Assembly: GCA_038237515.1 (NCBI GenBank)
Contig: JBBRYP010000002.1
Location: forward strand, 60,568 to 124,567
Source: JBBQDZ01 sp038237515
Lineage (GTDB): Bacteria > Actinomycetota > Thermoleophilia > Gaiellales > Gaiellaceae
DNA length: 64,000 nt
Direction of reading: 5' to 3'
Within the stretch, counting starts at the first letter, position 1; each line of letters begins with the position of its first letter. Below the pieces are notes generated by a model. The model did no database searches. It saw only the letters and a list, made by a program, of their open reading frames with translations, and was not told where the DNA came from. Below are positions 17,026 to 25,728 of the stretch, piece by piece. Made by a program: the position numbers and the translations under genes.

Positions 17026-17688
17026 GTGACCACCTGGGCCGAGCACCTGGAGCGCGAGCAGTCGCGATACGAGGACGGCGTCGACCGTCTTCCAGACCGA
17101 TCGGAGGCGGACGCGGCCCAGCGCGCGTTGACGCGCCTCGGCAACGCGGCGGCAGGCGCCGGCCTCGCGCTCCTGATGGCGGGGCACGCGGACGAGGCCG
17201 GCCCCTGGTTTGCCCGAGCCGCGGAGCGCTACCGCGAGAGCTTCGCCGGCGCGCCCCCCGGCAGCTGGGGGCGACTCATCGGTGCGCTCAAGGCTCGGAT
17301 CCTCGCCTCCGACTGGCGGGGTGCGGAGGACGACGCACGATGGGCGCTGGAGCAGGATCCGGGCGACTCGGAGTCGCCGATCGGGCGGTACGCGGCGACG
17401 CTCGCGCTCCTCGTCCTCGAGCGCGACCACGAGGCGCGGGCGCTCGCGAACACGATCCGCGAGCGGGAGGACTTCCCGGACGCGGTCGGCGACGCGCTCG
17501 CCACGATCGCTGCCGAGGATCGCCTCGGCTACATCGTTGCCGTCGAGCGGGTGCTCGAGTCGTTCGAGACGCGAGAGGAGTACCTGGAGGATCTGCCGGT
17601 CGCAGACACCGTGCTCGTCCTGCAGGCGCTCGCGGCCAGGCGTGAGCTCACTGCCGAGCTCACCTCGCAGCTTCTTCCCGGCCCCTAG
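17026..17688 (+). CDS. Hypothetical helical (TPR-like) protein
   Basis: A 220-residue, acidic, wholly helical cytoplasmic protein. Repeated A/L-rich helix pairs such as LGNAAAGAGLALLMAGHADE, ARILASDWRGAEDDARWALE and ATLALLVLERDHEARALA have TPR-like spacing and suggest a small protein-binding scaffold. No catalytic motif is visible and I do not recognise a named family. It starts with GTG 42 bp from the divergent methyltransferase start and converges with the 6-phosphogluconolactonase gene. Confidence 0.7.
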   Translation: MTTWAEHLEREQSRYEDGVDRLPDRSEADAAQRALTRLGNAAAGAGLALLMAGHADEAGPWFARAAERYRESFAGAPPGSWGRLIGALKARILASDWRGAEDDARWALEQDPGDSESPIGRYAATLALLVLERDHEARALANTIREREDFPDAVGDALATIAAEDRLGYIVAVERVLESFETREEYLEDLPVADTVLVLQALAARRELTAELTSQLLPGP

Positions 17689-17736
17689 GGGCCTAGTGCC
17701 GGCCGACCCTGACCGATGGACGGAACCGCCGCGGTC

Positions 17737-18429
17737 TCACGTGGGCAGGAGAGCCGCCGCCGCCGCATCGAGGATCACAAGCGTCTCGCCGTCGCGCGAG
17801 CGCACGAGACTCGACGGCGTCGATGGATTCGGTGGCTTGCCGAAGGCTCGATCGACCGCGTCGGCCTTCTCCCGGCCCACGACGAGGAACACCACGCTCG
17901 CGGCGACGGCCAGCCTGGGGATGGTCATCGTCACCCTCGGGACGAACGGGTCGAGCTTCGGTTCGGCGGCGGCAGCGCCCCGCACCCTCTCCTCCAGCGT
18001 CGGGGCGTCGGGGAAGAGGGAGGCCGTGTGGCCGTCAGGCCCGATGCCGAGCAGAACGAGGTCGAGGTGCACGTCCCGCAGGGCGTCGTCGTAGGCGTCC
18101 GCCGCTTCCTCGGGCAGCATCTCGCCCCTGATCCGGTGGATCCCCGCGGGGCCGGCCCGCAGCCGGTCGAGCAGCGACTCGCGGGCCAGGCGGAAGTTCG
18201 AGCGCTCGTCGTCGGGAGCGACGCATCGCTCGTCGGCCCACCAGACCGAAGCGCGGCTCCAGTCCGGCTCGAGCTCCGCAGCCAGCTCGTAGGCTAGCCG
18301 CGGCGTGGAGCCGCCGGATAGGGCTATCGCCCCGCCCGCGCGTGCCGCGGTCGCGAGATGCTCCGCCGCCGCTCTCGCTGCGCGCTCCGCGTCGCGGGCG
18401 ACGACGATCTCGACTCCGCCGAGATTCAT
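17737..18429 (-). CDS. pgl: 6-phosphogluconolactonase (DevB/Pgl family)
   Basis: A 230-residue enzyme that hydrolyses 6-phosphogluconolactone in the oxidative pentose phosphate pathway. IALSGGSTPRLAYE is the substrate-phosphate loop, WWADERCV the conserved WADER-type element, and LVLLGIGPDGHTASLFP the catalytic region with His. The length is typical. Its ATG overlaps the preceding glycosylase stop (ATGA), so the two are translationally coupled. Glucose-6-phosphate dehydrogenase, its usual partner, is not in the window. Confidence 0.92.
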   Translation of the reverse strand: MNLGGVEIVVARDAERAARAAAEHLATAARAGGAIALSGGSTPRLAYELAAELEPDWSRASVWWADERCVAPDDERSNFRLARESLLDRLRAGPAGIHRIRGEMLPEEAADAYDDALRDVHLDLVLLGIGPDGHTASLFPDAPTLEERVRGAAAAEPKLDPFVPRVTMTIPRLAVAASVVFLVVGREKADAVDRAFGKPPNPSTPSSLVRSRDGETLVILDAAAAALLPT

Positions 18430-19298
18430 GCCGCGGCGGCGCGCCGGCGGCGGGGGGATCGCGGGACCGGCAGCAGCCCGCGCGACCAGCCGCTCAGCAG
18501 ATAGACGCTCGCGAGCCCCGCCCACCCCTCGTATGGCTCCAGGAGCTCCTGCGTCTCCCAAGCCTCGACCCGCCGCCCGCGGAGCGCGGAAAGCAGCTTG
18601 ACGAGCCCGAGGTCGCCCACGAGCCCGTGGTCGCTGCGCCCGAGGCCCTCGACGCAGACGACGCCGATCGACCACGGCCCGAGCCCACGCTCCCGGCCGA
18701 GGCGCTCGGCGACCCGGGCCGTGGGGAGGTCGTGCAGGCGCTCGAGGTCGAGGCTGCCGCACAGCCGGACGAGCGTCGCGCAGCGCCTCGCGTGGAGGCC
18801 GAGGCGGCGGAGCTCGGCGGGGGCGAACCGGGCGAGGGCGGCGCTCGTCGGCGGTGCCCGGAAGCCCTCCAGCTCGGCAGTCGCCGCGACGACGATCCGC
18901 CGTTCGAGCTGCCGGGCCCGGCTGCTCTCGATCAGCTGTCCGCAGAGCGCGCGCAGAAGCGCCTGAGCGACCGTCGCGACGCGTAGCGGCCGGAGCCCGC
19001 GAAGCTCGCGCAGCGCGCGTCCAAGGAGCGGATCGCCGCTAAACCGGTGCAGGAAGGGAGTGTGATCGTCTTCGAGCGCGAGGACGAAGCGCAGACGCTC
19101 GATCGCAGCTTCGCTCTGGGCACGGATGCAGACGGCGCCGTCGAGCCTCTGCCACGCCGCCACCGCCTCGACTCGACCCTCGACGTCGAGAACACCGCGC
19201 AAGAGCCCGTCTCGCACGACCCGCGTCGCGTCGCTGCGGAGCGTTCCGGAGAGCCGGAGCGAGTACGGCCCTCGGGGCCTGATCGAGGTCTCGATCAC
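18426..19298 (-). CDS. HhH-GPD DNA glycosylase (AlkA-like, 3-methyladenine)
   Basis: A 290-residue base-excision repair glycosylase. The N-terminal about 100 residues match the AlkA-like N domain. A helix-hairpin-helix with LPTARVAERLGRERGLGPWS at about residues 195-214 is followed by the GPD element DHGLVGDLGLVK, with the catalytic aspartate at about D229. QALLRALCGQLIES is the usual start of the glycosylase core. No iron-sulfur cysteines are present, which argues against Nth/MutY. The last residues are a basic, low-complexity tail overlapping the pgl start. Confidence 0.88.
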   Translation of the reverse strand: MIETSIRPRGPYSLRLSGTLRSDATRVVRDGLLRGVLDVEGRVEAVAAWQRLDGAVCIRAQSEAAIERLRFVLALEDDHTPFLHRFSGDPLLGRALRELRGLRPLRVATVAQALLRALCGQLIESSRARQLERRIVVAATAELEGFRAPPTSAALARFAPAELRRLGLHARRCATLVRLCGSLDLERLHDLPTARVAERLGRERGLGPWSIGVVCVEGLGRSDHGLVGDLGLVKLLSALRGRRVEAWETQELLEPYEGWAGLASVYLLSGWSRGLLPVPRSPRRRRAAAA

Positions 19299-19391
19299 GA
19301 GCTGCTCAGCATCGCAGGCGGGCAGGCCCGGTGGGAGGGCGACGGCATACAGGATCCGAACACCGCGGCGCTACCCTCTGCGCGAGTGGGG

Positions 19392-20066
19392 ATGCGCACG
19401 ACCTGGGATGCCCTCGCGCGCGCCGACACGACCGTCTACGTCGGGGATCCGGCCCGGGCGGCGGACGAGCTCGAGAGTCTCTTCAGCCGCCTCCACGGGG
19501 ACCCGCGCGGAGGTGTCTGCGTCGAGGTGGGCTGCGGTCCGGGACGGATGACGGGCGAGCTTGCTCGCCGATTCGACCACGTCGTCGCGCTCGACGTCTC
19601 GCCGGTCATGTTGGCGCGCGCGCGCGAGGCCGTGGACGCTCCGAACGTCGAGTTCCAGACGATCTCGGGAAAGCGACTGGAGGGCGTCGCCGACGGGTCG
19701 GCCGACGTGCTCGTCTGCTACCTCGTGCTCCAGCACCTGCCCAGGCGCGGCCTCGTGCTGCGCTTCCTCGCGGAGTTCGCGCGCGTGTTGAGGCCGGCGA
19801 GCGGCGAGGCCTTCGTCCAGTTGCCCGTGCTCGAGCGGGGCCTCGCGCCACGGCTCTGGCGGCTGGCGCGGATGCCGACGGTGGCGGTCCTTGGCGCCTC
19901 GGGGCGGCCGGCTCAATCGCCCTCGCTCCGCGGCGACCGGTTGAACGAGACCGAGCTCTGGCTCGGCCTGCTCTCGTCCGGCCTAGAGGTCGTCGACCGC
20001 GACGAGGGGCCGGACGCGCCGTACCGCTTCGCAACCGACGTCTTCCTACGCCTGCGCCGGGCATGA
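19392..20066 (+). CDS. Class I SAM-dependent methyltransferase
   Basis: A 224-residue methyltransferase. Motif I is VCVEVGCGPGRMTGEL at about residues 46-61, followed by VVALDVSP and a VLVCYLVLQHLPR post-motif, typical of the UbiE/COQ5-like type 11 group. The ATG at 19392 was chosen; a GTG at 19386 would add two residues. Its stop overlaps the start of the O-antigen-ligase-like membrane protein (ATGA), so it may modify a surface glycan or lipid made in the same pathway. The substrate is unknown. Confidence 0.85.
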   Translation: MRTTWDALARADTTVYVGDPARAADELESLFSRLHGDPRGGVCVEVGCGPGRMTGELARRFDHVVALDVSPVMLARAREAVDAPNVEFQTISGKRLEGVADGSADVLVCYLVLQHLPRRGLVLRFLAEFARVLRPASGEAFVQLPVLERGLAPRLWRLARMPTVAVLGASGRPAQSPSLRGDRLNETELWLGLLSSGLEVVDRDEGPDAPYRFATDVFLRLRRA

Positions 20067-21544
20067 CCTCTGCAGCGCTGACGCTGTTCGGGCTCTTCCT
20101 GGCGCTGGCCGGGATCGCCGTCTGGCGGCGACCGATGGCGGCGCTCTACCTCTTCCTCGTCGGGCTCGCCGTGCACAACCTCGTGCTGGCGCTGCTCTAC
20201 GGCGCCGGCGTCCGCGGCAACGCCCTCGAGGCGATTCAGGCGTGGAAGGAGGCGCTCCTCGCGGTGGCGCTCGCCCGCGTCGGCTGGGACGCCTGGCGCG
20301 CACGCCGGTTGCCGTTCCGCCCCGGGGTGGTGGACGCCCTTGCCTTGGCCTTCGCCGCGCTCGCCGCGTTGTACGCGCTCCTGCCGCAGAGCGCGCTCGG
20401 CGGGCACGCCGGGTCGAAGGCGATCCTCTACGGGCTCCGCCACGCGCTCGTGCCGGTCGCGGCGTATTTCCTGGGGCGCTCGCTGGAGCTCTCGGGGCGC
20501 GAGCTGCGGCGGTTCGGCTGGGCGCTCCTAGGGACGGCCGCCGCGGTGGCGGCCTTCGGCCTCGTCGAGGAATACGCCGTCCCCGTCGAGTGGTGGCGGC
20601 ACTCGGGTGCCGTCGGCTACTTCCACGATCAGCTGGGCTTCGACTACCACGGCCCGGCCGGGCTGCCGGACAACTTCGCGTTCAATTCCTCGCACGGGCT
20701 CTTCCGCCGGCTCGTCTCGACCTTCGTCAGCCCGCTCGCGACCGCGTACCTGCTCGCCGTGGCGCTGCTCGTCGCGGCTGTGCTGCCGGTGCGCCGCCGA
20801 GGGCGCGCAGCGGTTGCCCTCGGGGCGCTCGCCGCCGTCGGGTTCCTCTTTACGCTCTCGCGCTCGAGCGTGGTCGCGCTCGCCGCCGGCTTCTGCGTCC
20901 TCGCCTGGGCCTCGCGCCGGCGGCTGTGGCTCGGCGCCGCGGCGGCGACGGTCGTCGCGGGCATCGGGTTCGCCTTCCTCTTCACGCACGTCGCGCCGCG
21001 GACGCACTTCTTCAAGGCAGACCTCGCCTTTCAGATCGAGAACGCGCGCAAGCACGGCAGGCTCCCGAAGGGGAGCGGGACGCTCAGCACCGGCGACCCG
21101 TCGATCCGCAGCCACCTGCGCAACCTCCGCGACGGGCTCGAGACGGTCGGGCGCCACCCGCAGGGCTACGGCCTGGGAAACGCGGGAGCGACCGCGTCGC
21201 GTTTCAAGGTGCCGCTGAAGGCGGGCGAGTCGAACTACACGGAGATCGGCGTCGAAACCGGGCTCCTCGGGATGGTGCTCTTCGCCGCGTGGAACCTCGC
21301 CCTGCTCGCCGGCCTGCTCCGCACGGCTCGCGCCGCCGGCCGCGAACGCGGGTGGGCGGCCGCCGGCCTGGCCGCCGGCCTCGCCGCCATCCTCGCCGTT
21401 GCCGTCCAGACCGATGCCTACGGCGTGCCCTGGCTCGCCTACTGCCTCTGGTGGATCGCCGGCGCCCTCACGGCACCGCTTGCGCTCCGAGCTCGCGCGA
21501 CGGCTCTCTCGCCGGCACGCACGACGGCGGCCGAGCGGGTGTAG
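20063..21544 (+). CDS. O-antigen ligase/polymerase-like membrane protein
   Basis: A 493-residue integral membrane protein with about 11-12 hydrophobic segments and one large outside loop (about residues 180-230 and again 310-390). LFTLSRSSVVALAAG around residue 260 matches the Wzy_C element seen in O-antigen ligases and polymerases, and the loop segment GLGNAGATASRFKVPLKAGE with downstream YTEIGVETGLLGM is typical of that superfamily. Predicted to join or export surface polysaccharide. It is coupled by ATGA to the methyltransferase. The 3' end overlaps the convergent 3D-domain gene by 77 nt. Confidence 0.85.
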   Translation: MTSAALTLFGLFLALAGIAVWRRPMAALYLFLVGLAVHNLVLALLYGAGVRGNALEAIQAWKEALLAVALARVGWDAWRARRLPFRPGVVDALALAFAALAALYALLPQSALGGHAGSKAILYGLRHALVPVAAYFLGRSLELSGRELRRFGWALLGTAAAVAAFGLVEEYAVPVEWWRHSGAVGYFHDQLGFDYHGPAGLPDNFAFNSSHGLFRRLVSTFVSPLATAYLLAVALLVAAVLPVRRRGRAAVALGALAAVGFLFTLSRSSVVALAAGFCVLAWASRRRLWLGAAAATVVAGIGFAFLFTHVAPRTHFFKADLAFQIENARKHGRLPKGSGTLSTGDPSIRSHLRNLRDGLETVGRHPQGYGLGNAGATASRFKVPLKAGESNYTEIGVETGLLGMVLFAAWNLALLAGLLRTARAAGRERGWAAAGLAAGLAAILAVAVQTDAYGVPWLAYCLWWIAGALTAPLALRARATALSPARTTAAERV

Positions 21545-22298
21545 GTGCACCGGCGGGGATCACGAAGACCCGCTCGTCGGGCAGGATCCGGCCGCCCGCC
21601 GGCGCGAGGGGAGGCGGACGGTACACGTCGACGTGCCGGCCGATGATCGCGCCGCCCGTGTCCTGCGCGAGGAACCAGCCGTGCCCGGGTGTGGCGCAGT
21701 AGGCGGGGATGAAGAGCCGGCTGCCGCTCGGGATCAGCCTGCGGTCGGTCGCCGCGCTGCGCCAGTAGCGCAAGGGCAGCGACGGGCCGGCCCCGAAGCG
21801 CAGCCCGGGCGGCGCCGCGATCGAGCGGGCTGCGGAGCCGCTCGACCAGCCTCCCGCCTCGAGCGGGAAGGTGACGGCGCCGGCGGCGTTGCGCCAGCCG
21901 AAGGCGAGCCACGACGGGCGACCGCCGGTCCACGATCCGCTCGCACACGGCCTCGTCGTGCCGCCGCCGCCGTCGACCCACCCGACCGTGTAGGGGCCGG
22001 CGAAGTGGTAGCGCCGGCTGTCGAGACCGACGCCGTCGCCCTCCATCGCGAGGCCGGAGCTCGAGTAGAGCCAGTCGACGCGGTGGCGGCCCGGCAGCCC
22101 CGGAGCGGCCACGGCGCGGCCGCGAAACCAGCGCTCTGGAGCGGGGTAGTACTCGGTGACGATCGTGCGCGGAAGCCACTGGGCGCGCGTCAGCGTCCGC
22201 TCCCTCGGCGGCGGCGGGCCGCCTCCCCCCGGGGGCGGGCAGCCCGTCGAAGCGGGCGTGCCGCCGGCGAGGAGGAGCGCGGCCAGGAGCGAGGACAA
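21468..22298 (-). CDS. Exported 3D-domain protein (cell-wall hydrolase-like)
   Basis: About 276 residues. An N-terminal hydrophobic stretch (SLLAALLLAGG) then STGCPPP resembles a signal or lipoprotein leader. The C-terminal part carries a 3D domain: RLIPSGSRLFIPAYC, then FLAQDTGGAIIGRHVDVY, with the three aspartates of the MltA/YuiC-type beta-barrel. Such proteins cut or bind peptidoglycan. The middle region, rich in W, G and Y, is unassigned. The start is uncertain: the TTG at 22298 precedes the hydrophobic segment but has no ribosome-binding site. The last 77 nt overlap the opposite-strand membrane protein gene. Confidence 0.7.
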   Translation of the reverse strand: MSSLLAALLLAGGTPASTGCPPPGGGGPPPPRERTLTRAQWLPRTIVTEYYPAPERWFRGRAVAAPGLPGRHRVDWLYSSSGLAMEGDGVGLDSRRYHFAGPYTVGWVDGGGGTTRPCASGSWTGGRPSWLAFGWRNAAGAVTFPLEAGGWSSGSAARSIAAPPGLRFGAGPSLPLRYWRSAATDRRLIPSGSRLFIPAYCATPGHGWFLAQDTGGAIIGRHVDVYRPPPLAPAGGRILPDERVFVIPAGAPTPARPPSCVPAREPSRELGAQAVP

Positions 22299-22473
22299 GC
22301 TTGGAAGGTAGCGCGCCGGAGGGAACGTAGCGCGCCCGCAGACATGGGCGAAGCGCTGTGCTACCTTGAGAGCACGGACGGCACTGGGTCGTCCCGTGAG
22401 ATTGAAGCTTCTCGTTCCTCCTTCGTGGGTTTCGAGTGGTCGATCTCGAACCCGCAAGACAAAGGAGTAGAAC

Positions 22474-23646
<1,173 letters not shown>

Positions 23647-23654
23647 CGCGCTAA

Positions 23655-23815
23655 GGGCCTGTCCAAAGAGTGAACCAGGGCGCCTGACAGGCGTCACGCG
23701 CCTCGATGCGGCGTCCTCGGTCGCGCAGATATGCCTGCATATCGACGCTCCCTGCGTCCTTGCCTCGAGACGCGTGCCGCCTGTCATCCACCGTGGCCAC
23801 TTTCCGGACAGGCCT
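23655..23815. mobile_element. 161-bp foldback MITE, copy 1
   Basis: Terminal inverted repeats begin GGGCCTGTCC and end GGACAGGCC. The whole element folds into one imperfect hairpin of about 75-80 nt arms around GATATGC-CT-GCATATC. It is flanked by CTAA on both sides, consistent with a 4-bp target duplication. A second copy lies at 40943-41103 with only four differences seen by eye. It encodes no protein. The GGGCCTGTCC termini and YTAR-like target resemble IS5-family elements, so it is probably mobilised in trans. It lies between the convergent helicase and VOC genes. Confidence 0.82.
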
Positions 23816-24304
23816 CTAACAGAGCTCGCCGAGCAGCGCCCGGAGGTCGAGCGGGAGCGTGACCATGGCCACGCCCTCGGAGCCGTCCGCCGGGCGCGGC
23901 CACTCCTCCCGAGGCCGGTCGCGGTAGAGCTCGACGCCGTTACCGTCGGGGTCGCGCAGGTAGATCGCCTCGCTGACCCCATGGTCCGACGCGCCTTCGA
24001 GCGGGATCCGTGCCTCGATCACCCGTCGGAGCGCGTCCGCGAGGCTCTTCCGGTCCGGGTAGCGGATCGCGGTGTGGTAGAGCCCGGTCGTTCCCGCCGC
24101 CGGCGGACTGCCGCCGCGCGACTCCCAGGTGTTGAGCCCGATGTGGTGGTGGTAGCCGCCCGCCGAGAGGAACGCCGCCGATTCGCCGAGCCGCTGGGTC
24201 ACGTCGAGGCCGAGCACGCCCGCGTAGAAGGCGAGGGCTCGATCGAGATCGGCCACCTTGAGGTGGACGTGGCCGATGTCGACGCCGGGATGGATGGAGC
24301 TCAT
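23816..24304 (-). CDS. VOC family protein (glyoxalase/bleomycin-resistance fold)
   Basis: A 162-residue single-domain vicinal oxygen chelate protein. The N-terminal beta strand GHVHLKVADLDRALAFYAGVLGL and the C-terminal IYLRDPDGNGVELYRDRP are the two halves of the fold, with candidate metal ligands H and E. Similar to catechol-2,3-dioxygenase-like and glyoxalase-like VOC proteins; the reaction is unknown. The start is the ATG at 24304, in front of the conserved HVHLKV strand. The stop codon TAG lies in the target-site sequence at the MITE right boundary, so the insertion left the reading frame intact. Confidence 0.85.
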   Translation of the reverse strand: MSSIHPGVDIGHVHLKVADLDRALAFYAGVLGLDVTQRLGESAAFLSAGGYHHHIGLNTWESRGGSPPAAGTTGLYHTAIRYPDRKSLADALRRVIEARIPLEGASDHGVSEAIYLRDPDGNGVELYRDRPREEWPRPADGSEGVAMVTLPLDLRALLGELC

Positions 24305-24341
24305 GCGCGCGACGATAGCTCCCGCGGCTCCGGCTACGCGC

Positions 24342-25220
24342 TCAGCCGTCCAACCAGCGGCCGATCTGCGCCGCGAGCCAGTCCGGGTCGTGCGAGACGA
24401 GGTCGTGCACCGCCTCCGCTGCGGCCTCGACCACCGCTGCCCGAGGGAGCGCGTCGCGAAACCGCACCAGGCCGCCGGCGGCCGCCGACCCGTGAACCGG
24501 CGCCCTGAGGAGGAGTGTCGGCACCCCGGCAGCGGCGATCCGAGGGTAGGTCGCAGCGAGCGGCTCCTGGAGTGCCCAGTACTTGATCGCACCGAGATCG
24601 TCGGGAGCGAGGATGGGCACGATCGCCGCGTGCTCCTCCCGCATCATCGCCCGGTGCGCCTCGGCGAGCGCCGGAGTCCAGCGCCGAAGCGCCTCGGCTT
24701 CGGCCGCGAGGTAGCTCTCCCAGTCCTCGTAGCGCTCCTTCGCCGCTCGCCGGCGCGCGCCCGCGACGCAGCTCTCCAGGCTCGCGTCGAGGTCGACGGA
24801 TGGCATGTCCGGCCAGTCCCAGTAGCCGCCGTCCACGAGCACGAGCGCAGCCGTGCGGCCCGGAAACGCTGCCGCGAACGAGCAGCCCACGTCGGCACCC
24901 CACGAGAAGCCGACGAAGACGACGTCCTCGATCGAGAGGGCCGTGAGCAGGTCGGCTGCGAGCCGGGCGAGCGCCGAGCGCCGGTAGGCACTCGGCTCGA
25001 GCCGAGGCGTGCGGCCGTGCCCGGGCGGATCGAGCGCCACGACTCGCAGCTCGTGCTGCTCGACGAGGAGCGGCGCGAGCTCGTTCGCGTGCAGGCTGCA
25101 GCCGCCGAGGCCGTCCCAGTAGAGGAACGGCCTCCGACCTCGCTCACCCCACTCCCTGACGAACACCGGGCCTGACGGGAGCGCGACGAACCGGCCGGGA
25201 GGATCAGGGGCGCGGGGCAC
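24342..25220 (-). CDS. Alpha/beta hydrolase
   Basis: A 292-residue alpha/beta-fold hydrolase of unknown substrate. The nucleophile elbow is GFSWG (serine at about residue 105). LDPPGHGRT is the usual DxPGHG element, and a catalytic histidine is seen near the end in EAVHDLVSHDPDW. Mid-chain insertion of about 60 residues (RRRAAKERYEDW to AHRAMMREE) forms a helical cap. The GTG at 25220 was chosen because it directly precedes the first strand (FVALPSGPVFVREWG). The divergent small gene at 25262 shares the 41-bp region. Confidence 0.85.
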   Translation of the reverse strand: MPRAPDPPGRFVALPSGPVFVREWGERGRRPFLYWDGLGGCSLHANELAPLLVEQHELRVVALDPPGHGRTPRLEPSAYRRSALARLAADLLTALSIEDVVFVGFSWGADVGCSFAAAFPGRTAALVLVDGGYWDWPDMPSVDLDASLESCVAGARRRAAKERYEDWESYLAAEAEALRRWTPALAEAHRAMMREEHAAIVPILAPDDLGAIKYWALQEPLAATYPRIAAAGVPTLLLRAPVHGSAAAGGLVRFRDALPRAAVVEAAAEAVHDLVSHDPDWLAAQIGRWLDG

Positions 25221-25261
25221 GTGGCGCGACCTTGGCCATGTGCGAAGAGTAGAGTCGATGG

Positions 25262-25504
25262 ATGCCCAGGGGCTACGCGGAGGGTCCGGTCGCGGAGGAG
25301 GCCGAGCGCCGGCTCGAGGAGATGGCCCGCGGCGAGGTCGCCGCCGAGGCTGGAGCGACGCGCGCGGCGGTGTTCGGCGCGACGGCCGAGGACCCCTCGG
25401 CGCACTTCCTCGGCTGGGCCGGCGAGGTCGACCCCGACGCACTCTTCGCGTCGGGCGAAGCCTGGGGCCTGACCGTCCGCCTGATTCCGGGCACTTGTCC
25501 CTGA
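25262..25504 (+). CDS. Small hypothetical protein
   Basis: An 80-residue acidic protein with no recognised family. Its first half is helical and E/A-rich (EEAERRLEEMARGEVAAEA); the second half ends in a likely strand, GLTVRLIPGT. Codon use is like that of the neighbours. There is no obvious ribosome-binding site, and the ATG lies 41 bp from the divergent hydrolase start. Moderate support only. Confidence 0.5.
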   Translation: MPRGYAEGPVAEEAERRLEEMARGEVAAEAGATRAAVFGATAEDPSAHFLGWAGEVDPDALFASGEAWGLTVRLIPGTCP

Positions 25505-25674
25505 GGAACGCAGCGGGGAGGGCATACAGAAGCTCCGGGGCAAGATCAGAGTTCCTTGCCGCAGGACTCCAGGCCTTGCCAACCAGGCACACGTCGCGGG
25601 TTCGCAAACCCTTGCGGCCGGAGCCGGGCTTGCCCGGCGGGAGGCCAGGCGCGGCTGGTCAGACAGGCGCGCGG

Positions 25675-25710
25675 AAGGAGGGGGTCCGTGGGGGAACCCC
25701 GGGTTCCCCC
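25675..25710 (+). repeat. Intergenic hairpin repeat, copy 1 (includes GGGGGAACC/GGTTCCCCC stem)
   Basis: A perfect 9-bp inverted repeat GGGGGAACC / GGTTCCCCC with a CCG loop at 25690-25710, preceded by AGGAGGGGGTCCGT. A similar sequence in the opposite orientation follows korB at 30236-30266. Copy 1 lies 19 nt beyond the stop of the minus-strand phospholipase D gene and could be its terminator. The rest of the 225-bp gap holds nothing I recognise. Confidence 0.5.
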
Positions 25711-25728
25711 GCTCTCTCCCCCGCGCTC

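Noticed and set aside
25598..25611. GGGTTCGCAAACCC, similar to a tRNA T-arm
   Set aside because: No acceptor stem, D-arm or anticodon arm could be paired around it; treated as a plain hairpin.
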